Source: Bacteroidales bacterium
Lineage (GTDB): Bacteria > Bacteroidota > Bacteroidia > Bacteroidales > Muribaculaceae
Reading direction: 5' to 3'
Assembly: GCA_900770215.1 (NCBI GenBank)
Contig: CAAGJW010000028.1
Location: 1 to 31,317, forward strand
Length of the DNA stretch: 31,317 bases
Of the stretch, positions 25,960 to 31,317 are shown one piece after another. The translations under genes and the position numbers were made by a program. Below the pieces are notes generated by a model. It was given only the letters and a program-made list of their open reading frames with translations. It made no database searches and was not told where the DNA came from. Every line of letters begins with the position of its first letter. The stretch's first letter is position 1.

Positions 25960-26032
25960 CTGCATTATTTGCTTGTGGCGATCCACGTTGTGACAACAAG
26001 TGATCGTTGTGATGAATTTGCAATTTAGAAAA

Positions 26033-27190
26033 ATGAGATATGCTATGATGGGAAAGTCCTTCACGTCAATATTAGGTGTGTGCAGCTTGCTACTGCTGTT
26101 GCTGTCTTCGTGCATAAAAGATGAGCCCCTCAATGCCGAGTGCGACATCGAGCAAGTGGTGATACACTGCCCCGACGCCTCATCGGTGTTCTACAGCCTG
26201 GACGACACGAGCAAGACGGTGCTCTATACCGACAGCACGGTCGTGTTCAATGTGCGTCGCAATGCCGACTTGAGGCAAGTGACGCCCGAGTTCAAAGTCA
26301 CGCCGGGTGCCACTGTCGAGCCTTTGGGCGGCGCGCCCGACTTTGAGACCGAGGGCGAGGCGCGCTACCGCGTCACTTCACAAGACGGCAACTGGCACCG
26401 CTACTACACGCTGCGCTTCAACCGCGTGGCGCGCACTGTGAGCGACACGGTGTGTTTCGACTTTGAGAACTATGAGCTCGAGGCCAAGTCGCGCAAGTAC
26501 TATGTGTGGCACAACGTGCTGGGCTTGGACTGGGCTTGCGGCAACGGCGGCTTCAAGCTGAGTATGCCCAGTGCCCGCCCCGAGGCCTATCCCACCGTGC
26601 CCGAGGCCAATGGCTACGACGGTGCTGCGGTGAAGCTCACCACGCTCAGCACAGGCCCCTTCGGCGTCATGGCGGGCAAGCGCATTGCTGCTGGCAATCT
26701 GTTTTTGGGCACCTTCGATGTGGAGAACGCCCTCAGAGATCCCTTGTCGGCCACCCGCTTCGGGGTGCCGTTCGACAAGAAGCCCGTCAAGGTCACGGGC
26801 TACTACAAGTACACCCCTGGTTCCACTTTCCAGGATAAGTCGGGGGCGCCGGTGGCTGGCCGTGTCGACAGTGCGTCGGTCTATGCGGTGTTCTATCTCA
26901 ACCGCGATGCCAGTGGCCAGGCCGTGATGCTCAATGGCGCCAATGTGACATCGAGCAGCAGTATCGTGGGCTTTGCACGCCTCGACCCTGTGACACCCAC
27001 CAGCGAGTGGACCTATTTTGAGATGAGTTTTAAGTTTAACAAAGACATCGACTATCAGCTGCTCGACAACATGGGCTACAACCTCACTATCGTGTTCTCG
27101 TCGAGTGTGCAAGGCGACCAGTTTATGGGCGCGATAGGCAGCGAGCTGCAGGTCGACAAGGTTAGATTAATCTGTAATAAAGAAGAATAG
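26033..27190 (+). CDS. PCMD-domain lipoprotein
   Basis: A 385-residue surface or periplasmic lipoprotein. The signal peptide ends in the lipobox LLSSC with the cysteine about 27 residues in. After a short DUF-like beta domain (about 30-120, with VIHCPDASSVFYSLDDT) comes a segment starting at DTVCFDFENYEL that matches the PCMD family (putative carbohydrate metabolism domain), with YYVWHNVLG, DGAAVKLTTLS, FLGTFDVENALRDPLSATRFGVPF, KPVKVTGYYKYTPGS and VDSASVYAVFYL. The domain is thought to be a jelly-roll that binds or acts on glycans; no activity is established. I chose the ATG at 26033 (MRYAMMGKS) after an A-rich stretch; ATGs at 26045 and 26048 are equally possible, and the GTG at 26000 is less likely. 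The beta-barrel gene follows four bases after the stop. Confidence 0.8.
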   Translation: MRYAMMGKSFTSILGVCSLLLLLLSSCIKDEPLNAECDIEQVVIHCPDASSVFYSLDDTSKTVLYTDSTVVFNVRRNADLRQVTPEFKVTPGATVEPLGGAPDFETEGEARYRVTSQDGNWHRYYTLRFNRVARTVSDTVCFDFENYELEAKSRKYYVWHNVLGLDWACGNGGFKLSMPSARPEAYPTVPEANGYDGAAVKLTTLSTGPFGVMAGKRIAAGNLFLGTFDVENALRDPLSATRFGVPFDKKPVKVTGYYKYTPGSTFQDKSGAPVAGRVDSASVYAVFYLNRDASGQAVMLNGANVTSSSSIVGFARLDPVTPTSEWTYFEMSFKFNKDIDYQLLDNMGYNLTIVFSSSVQGDQFMGAIGSELQVDKVRLICNKEE

Positions 27191-27194
27191 AGTG

Positions 27195-27959
27195 ATGAAA
27201 TCGGTTGTTTTAGCTATCCTGTTGTTGCTCGCTACCTCGACGAGTGCCTGGAGTGAGGATTTCTTGCACCGCGGCATCTTGAAGGGTACCGAGTATTATG
27301 GCTTTGTGGGCTACGAGGTGGGCGGTACTGCTCCCACCAGCATGCCGGCCTCCATTCGCGGCGTCAACAAGTTGAGCCTCACGCCCAACTTGATTGCTGG
27401 CTTCCAGATGGAAAAGCCCCTGAGTGGACGTTTTGGCCTGCAACTGGGCTTGCAGTTTGAAAACAAAGGCATGACGGTCGACTCTCGGGTCAAGAACTAT
27501 CACACGGCAGTGGAGCGAGGCGGCGAGACTCTTGAGGGCCAGTTTACTGGCAACGTCGATGTGCACGTGACCGAGTGGATGTTTACCGTGCCCCTCATGG
27601 CAACCTACAAGGTGGGCAAGGTGCATCTCAAGGGCGGCCCCTATGTGAGCTACCTCACGAGCTGCGACTTCCACGGCTGGGCCTACAACGGCTACCTGCG
27701 CGAGGGCGACCCCACCGGGGCCAAGGTGCAGCTGGGCGAGACCGAGGCCGAACGTGGCAACTACGACTTCTCCGACCACATGCGCCGCTGGCATTCAGGT
27801 CTGGGTCTGGGGGCCGACTGGCACATTTCCTACCACGTGGGAGCCTTCTTCAATTTCACCTACACGTTCAACGGCATCTTCAAGAGCGACTTTAAAACCG
27901 TCGAGGAGACGCTGCACCCCATCTACGGCCAGGTGGGCATCACCTACCGGTTGAGATGA
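27195..27959 (+). CDS. Outer-membrane beta-barrel protein (porin/PorT-like)
   Basis: A 254-residue exported protein with a signal peptide of about 20 residues (MKSVVLAILLLLATSTSAWS). Alternating hydrophobic strands such as LTPNLIAGFQMEKPL, GRFGLQLGLQFENKGM, EWMFTVPLMATYKVGKVHLKGGPYVSYL, HSGLGLGADWHISYHVGAFFNFTYTF and a final GQVGITYRLR form an eight-strand-type barrel ending in a C-terminal aromatic/basic strand. This is the pattern of the Bacteroidota outer-membrane beta-barrel family 2. No transport substrate can be deduced. It lies four bases after a PCMD lipoprotein, a pairing I recall from other Bacteroidota, and the two may act together at the outer membrane. Confidence 0.8.
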   Translation: MKSVVLAILLLLATSTSAWSEDFLHRGILKGTEYYGFVGYEVGGTAPTSMPASIRGVNKLSLTPNLIAGFQMEKPLSGRFGLQLGLQFENKGMTVDSRVKNYHTAVERGGETLEGQFTGNVDVHVTEWMFTVPLMATYKVGKVHLKGGPYVSYLTSCDFHGWAYNGYLREGDPTGAKVQLGETEAERGNYDFSDHMRRWHSGLGLGADWHISYHVGAFFNFTYTFNGIFKSDFKTVEETLHPIYGQVGITYRLR

Positions 27960-28004
27960 TTTTTTTTAGATACATACACATATATATATATTATATAATT
28001 TATA

Positions 28005-29585
28005 ATGATGAAAAAGTTTCTTTCGCTTTTTGCTGTTGCCGCTTGCAGCCTCTCGGCTCTGGCGACCGACTACACGGGCACGCTCACAGTCACAGTCAAC
28101 GGCGTGTCCTCGTCGCAGCCTGCTACAATCACTATCAACGAGAATGCCGGCAACACCTACAATCTTGTACTCAAGAATTTCGCTCTCAAGAGTGGCGACC
28201 AGACCATCCCTGTGGGCAATATCCAGATCGACAGCGTGGCTGGTGTCACAACCAGTGGTGTGACCATGCTCTATGTCGACAGGTCGATCACGATCACCGC
28301 CGGCAGCGACAGCTCGGTGTCGTCGTGGCTGGGCCCCATGCTGGGTGCTGTGCCCATCAAGATGAACGCTCGCTTCAATGCCTCCAATTTTCTTGTGACC
28401 TCTATCGACATCGACATGAAGAAGATGCTGGGTCAGACTATCGCTGTGCTATTTGAGAACGTGGGCACCCACTTCCAGATGCCCAACGGCGATTTCGAGA
28501 CCTGGACCAGTGCCACCGCCGAGCCACGCTACTGGCACAGCTTCACGAGCGGTTCGGGCGGCTTGGCAGGTTCAGCACCGGGTAAGATTGCCAGCAGCAC
28601 CGACGTGCCCTCGGGCATAGGATCGACCACAAGTGTCGTGGTCACGTCGGGAGCCGTGTTTGGCATCGTGGGCAACGGCACCATCACCAATGGCCGCCTC
28701 AATGCCGGCTCATTTACGGCCGCCAACTCGGCCAACCATTCTGAGACCTACGGCCCCAACTCCACTACCGCTACCGACAAGAACGGCGACCTCTTCGTCA
28801 CACCCATGCATGCCGCCCCCGACTCGCTCACCCTGTGGCTCAAGTTTGCTCAAGGCACTGCTCAGAAAACCTACAAGTATGCCACAGTCAACTGCGTGCT
28901 CACCGATGGCACCTCCTATCAGGACCCTGAGGACAAAGCCTATACCAACAAGGCTGCTGTGGCGAGCGACAATAAAATCACCGAGACGGGGTGGAAGCAC
29001 ATGTCGCTGCCTTTCGACTACGACTCCTATGCCAGCAACAACGCTCAGGTGAAGGCTGTGCTGCTCACCATCTCTACCAACGCCACGCCCGGCAAGGGAA
29101 GCAATGGCGACCAGGTGTGGGTCGACAATGTGAAGTTTGTGTACAACGCCGCCCTCTCGAGCCTCAAGTTTAAGGACACTCAGCTCGTGAGCTCGGCTGC
29201 CGACACTGCGACCCATTTCACCATCGCCAACTACGAGGGCGATGCCCCGCAGGCTGCCGACTTTGCTGCCACCGTGGTGGGCAAGAGTGCCGTGGTGGGC
29301 AAGCTTGTGCAGACTACCGATAGCGGCTATGTGGCCACCGTCACTGTGGTGTCGGGCGACTTGATGACTGCCAAGACCTATGTGGTCAACATTGTGAAGA
29401 AGGCTCCTGCCAAGGGCGACCTCAACCAGGACGGCACCGTCGATGTGGCCGACGTCACCCTGCTGGTCAACAAGGTGCTGGGTAATGCCGTGCTCGACGA
29501 CTCGCTGTGCGACTTCAATCAGGATGGCCTCGTCGATGTGGCCGATGTCACCTCTCTCATCAATATCATAATAGGTGCTAAATAA
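28005..29585 (+). CDS. Secreted calycin-like / PCMD / dockerin protein
   Basis: A 526-residue exported protein with a signal peptide at 1-20 and three recognisable parts. Residues 21-155 resemble the calycin-like (lipocalin-type) barrel domain found in secreted Bacteroidota proteins, with ITAGSDSSVSSWLGPMLG near its end. Residues about 156-380 look like a PCMD domain (FQMPNGDFETW, PDSLTLWLKFAQG, TGWKHMSLPFDYDS, VWVDNVKFVY). A short linker domain (383-465) follows. The end (471-526) is a complete type I dockerin-like module of two EF-hand-type repeats: D472-N474-D476-D480-D483 and D503-N505-D507-D511-D514, each followed by a hydrophobic helix (VTLLVNKVLG, VTSLINIII). Type I dockerins bind cohesins in clostridial cellulosomes; no cohesin is visible here and the partner is unknown. 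The gene starts at ATG 28005, with a second ATG at 28008. Confidence 0.8.
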   Translation: MMKKFLSLFAVAACSLSALATDYTGTLTVTVNGVSSSQPATITINENAGNTYNLVLKNFALKSGDQTIPVGNIQIDSVAGVTTSGVTMLYVDRSITITAGSDSSVSSWLGPMLGAVPIKMNARFNASNFLVTSIDIDMKKMLGQTIAVLFENVGTHFQMPNGDFETWTSATAEPRYWHSFTSGSGGLAGSAPGKIASSTDVPSGIGSTTSVVVTSGAVFGIVGNGTITNGRLNAGSFTAANSANHSETYGPNSTTATDKNGDLFVTPMHAAPDSLTLWLKFAQGTAQKTYKYATVNCVLTDGTSYQDPEDKAYTNKAAVASDNKITETGWKHMSLPFDYDSYASNNAQVKAVLLTISTNATPGKGSNGDQVWVDNVKFVYNAALSSLKFKDTQLVSSAADTATHFTIANYEGDAPQAADFAATVVGKSAVVGKLVQTTDSGYVATVTVVSGDLMTAKTYVVNIVKKAPAKGDLNQDGTVDVADVTLLVNKVLGNAVLDDSLCDFNQDGLVDVADVTSLINIIIGAK

Positions 29586-29607
29586 ATTACTGTAACACAT
29601 AGTTATA

Positions 29608-30150
29608 ATGAAGAAAGTTTTATCTATTGTCGCAGCCTTGTGCTGCGCTGTGGCCGCCATGGCCACCGACTACGACGGCCAGCTCACCGTGGTGGTCAAC
29701 AACGACACCACTCAGCAAGAGGCCAAGATCAGCCTCACCCAGGGCGTGAACGGCTACAAGTTCAGCCTCAACAATTTTATGCTCAAGGCCGGTGAGCAGG
29801 TGATGGGCGTGGGCAATATCGCCCTCGACTCGCTCACGGCTGCTCCCCAATATGGTTACAAGACCATCGCTTTGAAAAAAAGCGTGACCATCACTGCCGG
29901 CACCGACCCCTCGGTCGAGACGTGGGTGGGTCCCATGCTGGGCCCCGTGCCGCTCAATCTCACGGCCAACTTTGTCGACGATGCTCTCGACTTCAGCATC
30001 AGCATCTACATGGCCGCCCTTGAGCAGAACGTGAATGTGCACTTCTTCGGCACAGCCCCTGTTGCAGCCAGCGGCGACATCAACGGCGACGGCATCATCA
30101 ATGTGACCGATGTCACTGCACTGGTTCAGATGATATTGAATTCCAAGTAG
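29608..30150 (+). CDS. Secreted calycin-like protein with a single dockerin repeat
   Basis: A 180-residue exported protein, a paralogue of the N-terminal domain of the preceding gene: both start with a short signal peptide ending in A-x-A, then TDY-x-G-x-LTV, and both carry ITAG-x-D-x-SV-x-x-W-x-GPMLG. The calycin-like domain spans about 20-150. The C-terminus (156-178) is one dockerin-type EF-hand repeat, GDINGDGIINVTDVTALVQMIL, with D157, N159, D161, N165 and D168; the second repeat of a normal dockerin is absent and the protein ends six residues after the helix. It starts 23 bases after the previous stop and is probably co-transcribed. Tandem duplication from the longer gene with loss of the PCMD part is likely. 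Confidence 0.8.
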   Translation: MKKVLSIVAALCCAVAAMATDYDGQLTVVVNNDTTQQEAKISLTQGVNGYKFSLNNFMLKAGEQVMGVGNIALDSLTAAPQYGYKTIALKKSVTITAGTDPSVETWVGPMLGPVPLNLTANFVDDALDFSISIYMAALEQNVNVHFFGTAPVAASGDINGDGIINVTDVTALVQMILNSK

Positions 30151-30157
30151 CAGCAGC

Positions 30158-30171
30158 GCACAGCGCTGTGC
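30158..30171. repeat. 14-base perfect palindrome downstream of the calycin/dockerin gene
   Basis: GCACAGCGCTGTGC reads the same on both strands. It lies seven bases after the stop of the 180-residue protein gene and just ahead of the terminator hairpin; its role is unknown. Confidence 0.4.
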
Positions 30172-30190
30172 TTTGGTGATAATTTTTTTC

Positions 30191-30230
30191 AAGGCCGGTG
30201 AAAGCCCATGACGCTTTCACCGGCCTTGCT
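30191..30230 (+). terminator. Strong terminator hairpin closing the PCMD/dockerin locus
   Basis: AAGGCCGGTGAAAGC (30191-30205) pairs perfectly over 15 bases with 30213-30227 around a seven-base loop. A short T-run follows at 30230-30233. It lies 40 bases after the last gene of the locus and isolates it from hsp20. Confidence 0.75.
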
Positions 30231-30245
30231 TTTAGCCCAGAGGGG

Positions 30246-30294
30246 GTGGACAATATGTCCACACGCTGAATAAATTTTGTCCACTTTTGTCCAC
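30246..30294 (+). promoter_or_regulatory. Candidate activator sites upstream of hsp20: palindrome plus tandem repeat
   Basis: GTGGACA-ATA-TGTCCAC (30246-30262) is a perfect inverted repeat with a three-base spacer. Downstream, TTTTGTCCAC occurs twice without gap (30275-30284, 30285-30294). All share the half-site GTCCAC. Relative to the predicted start at about 30341 the palindrome lies near -87 and the tandem repeat at -66 to -47, as expected for enhancer-binding protein sites of a sigma-54 promoter. The regulator is not encoded in the window. Confidence 0.55.
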
Positions 30295-30313
30295 TATTTT
30301 CTGGTTTTAGGCG

Positions 30314-30330
30314 CTGGCACGCGCTTTGCA
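30314..30330 (+). promoter_or_regulatory. Sigma-54 (RpoN) -24/-12 promoter upstream of hsp20
   Basis: CTGGCACGCGCTTTGCA matches the sigma-54 consensus YTGGCACG-N4-TTGCW at every defined position. The invariant GG is at 30316-30317 and GC at 30328-30329, separated by ten bases. The predicted start point is about 30341, giving a leader of about 128 bases before hsp20. No TAnnTTTG box is present in the same interval. Confidence 0.72.
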
Positions 30331-30340
30331 CAGTCTACAA

Positions 30341-30425
30341 GTGAACTTCGCAACGAGGCTCAAGGCAAGGCGCCGGCGGGCAGCACCGCAGGTGGCCAGG
30401 CGGCGAGGCAAGAAGCGAAATTCAC
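30341..30425 (+). other. Leader segment with complementary ends in the hsp20 5' UTR
   Basis: GTGAACTTCGC (30341-30351), at the predicted start point, can pair with GCGAAATTCAC (30415-30425) over eleven bases with one mismatch. The G+C-rich interior contains CACC-gca-GGTG and other short pairings. The result would be a closed multi-stem leader ending 30 bases before the ribosome binding site. An RNA regulatory element or stabilising 5' structure is possible; it has not been folded. Confidence 0.4.
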
Positions 30426-30454
30426 ACATTTGTATTGTTGAACTTTTAAAGAAT

Positions 30455-30460
30455 AGGAGA
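30455..30460 (+). promoter_or_regulatory. Shine-Dalgarno site of hsp20
   Basis: AGGAGA lies eight bases before the ATG at 30469, a good anti-16S match. Such sites are uncommon in this window, where most starts follow A/T-rich sequence only, and this supports a highly translated gene. Confidence 0.6.
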
Positions 30461-30468
30461 TATAAATT

Positions 30469-30924
30469 ATGTTACTGGCTCGTAGAAATTCAGATTGGTT
30501 ACCCGATGTTTTCAATGACTTCTTTGATACCGACTTTATGCCGCGTGTGAGTGCTACAGCTCCTGCAATCAATGTGATTGAAAAAGACAACGAATATGAT
30601 GTCGAGCTTGCAGCTCCCGGCATGACTAAAGACGATTTCAAAGTGAGCGTTGATGCCGACAACAATTTGGTCGTCGACCTTGAGAAGAAGACCGAGAAGA
30701 AAGAGGACAACAGCGATGACAAGAAGGAGGGCAAGAAGAACGAAGGCCGCTACCTGCGCCGTGAGTTCTGCTACACTCAGTTCCATCAGAGCTTGATCCT
30801 GCCCGACGATGTTGAGACCGACAAGATAAGTGCCAACGTCAACAACGGCGTCTTGAAGGTGGTTCTGCCCAAGAAGACGGCTCAGGAAATGAAAAAGAAT
30901 AACAAGGTAATCGAGATTCACTAA
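30469..30924 (+). CDS. Hsp20/alpha-crystallin small heat shock protein
   Basis: A 151-residue cytoplasmic holdase chaperone that binds unfolding proteins without ATP. The N-terminal arm MLLARRNSDWLPDVFNDFFD is typical of bacterial class A small heat shock proteins. The alpha-crystallin domain runs from about 33 to 140, with PAINVIEKDNEYDVELAAPGM, the strand region LVVDLEKKTE, a charged loop rich in K and E (76-92), FCYTQFHQSLILPDDVE and the conserved signature NGVLKVVLPKK (the A-x-x-x-N-G-V-L motif). The C-terminal VIEIH supplies the I-x-I oligomerisation motif. It is transcribed alone, preceded by a sigma-54 promoter and followed by a gene-free region. No CIRCE element is present upstream. 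Confidence 0.95.
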   Translation: MLLARRNSDWLPDVFNDFFDTDFMPRVSATAPAINVIEKDNEYDVELAAPGMTKDDFKVSVDADNNLVVDLEKKTEKKEDNSDDKKEGKKNEGRYLRREFCYTQFHQSLILPDDVETDKISANVNNGVLKVVLPKKTAQEMKKNNKVIEIH

Positions 30925-31045
30925 TGTGCTTCATGCTTGAGATTGCATTTCGACCCTCGGCCGATCACATCTATTTTCACTTCCCGATTGCGCGAGGCAC
31001 ATGCAGTTGAAGGCGATTGTTAGTAATTTGGATTATTCAGGTTAT

Positions 31046-31089
31046 AGAAGGCCGGCGACTCCCCATCGAGCCACTGACCTTCTTTTTTT
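31046..31089 (+). terminator. Weak hairpin with T-tract after hsp20
   Basis: AGAAGG (31046-31051) pairs with CCTTCT (31078-31083), and an inner GGC/GCC pairing is possible; seven T residues follow (31083-31089). It lies about 120 bases after the hsp20 stop. The stem is imperfect, so confidence is limited. 30925-31045 shows no gene. Confidence 0.4.
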
Positions 31090-31200
31090 GTGCATTCTCG
31101 AGCTGTCGCTGATTTTTTTGTGCAAAAAGTGAAAAATTTTTCTTTCACGTTTACAGCGGGTTAGGCGCTGTGTGTAAAAAAGTGATGAAAAAAAGTGACG
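31083..31200. promoter_or_regulatory. A/T-tract region upstream of the rRNA promoter
   Basis: TTTTTTTGTGCA occurs at 31083-31094 and again at 31113-31124, thirty bases apart, and further A- and T-runs follow up to 31196. Phased A/T tracts directly upstream of an rrn core promoter resemble UP elements and intrinsic DNA curvature. No coding frame is credible here. Confidence 0.4.
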
Positions 31201-31206
31201 CAGAAA

Positions 31207-31237
31207 TTTGCCAGTTCGGGAAAATGGCGTAACTTTG
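31207..31237 (+). promoter_or_regulatory. Consensus promoter, probably of a ribosomal RNA operon
   Basis: TTTG at 31207-31210 and TAACTTTG at 31230-31237 are separated by 19 bases, exactly the arrangement of strong Bacteroidota promoters such as those of 16S rRNA. The expected start point is near 31244. The A/T-tract region upstream and the boxA-like leader downstream support the assignment. Confidence 0.65.
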
Positions 31238-31243
31238 CACTCG

Positions 31244-31317
31244 CTTTCCGGAAATAACGCCGGGGGGCGCACAAGAGAAGAGAGATCTTTGACACGTTTG
31301 CAGTGACAAGTAGTACA
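31244..31317 (+). other. Probable rRNA operon leader with boxA-like sequence (16S beyond window)
   Basis: ATCTTTGACA at 31285-31294 followed by CAGTGACAAGTAGTACA closely resembles the TTCTTTGACA boxA-type leader that precedes 16S rRNA genes in Bacteroidota. No protein start follows. The 16S gene itself is not in the window; its presence to the right is inferred. Confidence 0.55.

Noticed and set aside
31042..31272. Minus-strand open frame of 76 codons at the right end
   Set aside because: It lies across the A/T tracts and rRNA-type promoter and encodes a low-complexity basic peptide.
1..31317. CRISPR arrays, tRNA genes, complete insertion sequences
   Set aside because: No regularly spaced repeats, cloverleaf-like sequences or complete transposase genes were recognised on either strand by reading.

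Overview
The window looks like a chromosomal segment of a G+C-rich member of the Bacteroidales (Bacteroidota), perhaps Muribaculaceae or Prevotellaceae; the family is a guess. The phylum is supported by repeated promoter boxes of the form TAnnTTTG (several with an upstream TTTG), few Shine-Dalgarno sites, secreted proteins with C-terminal sorting-type tails, lipoproteins with PCMD domains, and calycin-like and dockerin-like exported proteins.

Layout. 1-198: 3' end of a probable transposase. 407-2839: a secreted DUF3298 protein coupled to an MFS transporter. 2847-3987: a lipoprotein, then an HD-domain hydrolase. 4067-8951: two large secreted proteins, the second a DUF5722 glycosidase-like enzyme with a CBM6-like module. 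9061-10461: ribose-5-phosphate isomerase B and an EamA-type transporter on the minus strand. 10500-13434: a clearly A+T-rich island with a HindVP-like restriction endonuclease and a cytosine-5 methyltransferase, very probably acquired by transfer. 13435-18697: housekeeping genes (lpxB plus an overlapping HD protein, xpt-miaA on the minus strand, an AI-2E family transporter coupled to an SGNH hydrolase). 18680-25706: minus-strand block of a PMCA-type Ca2+ ATPase, dihydroorotase, a polyprenol-phosphate mannosyltransferase-like enzyme and a membrane nucleotide-sugar dehydratase. 26033-30150: four exported proteins (PCMD lipoprotein, outer-membrane beta-barrel, calycin-PCMD-dockerin protein, calycin-dockerin protein) that look like one locus. 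30469-30924: an Hsp20 chaperone. The window ends in what looks like the promoter and leader of a ribosomal RNA operon whose 16S gene would lie just outside.

Three points stand out. First, hsp20 is preceded by a near-perfect sigma-54 promoter, a palindrome and tandem repeats placed like activator sites, and a leader whose ends can pair. Second, the 26-30 kb locus couples PCMD, calycin-like and dockerin-like modules, including a protein with only half a dockerin. Third, the methyltransferase of the restriction island has an unassigned C-terminal domain of about 150 residues. All assignments come from reading the sequence; no database search was run.
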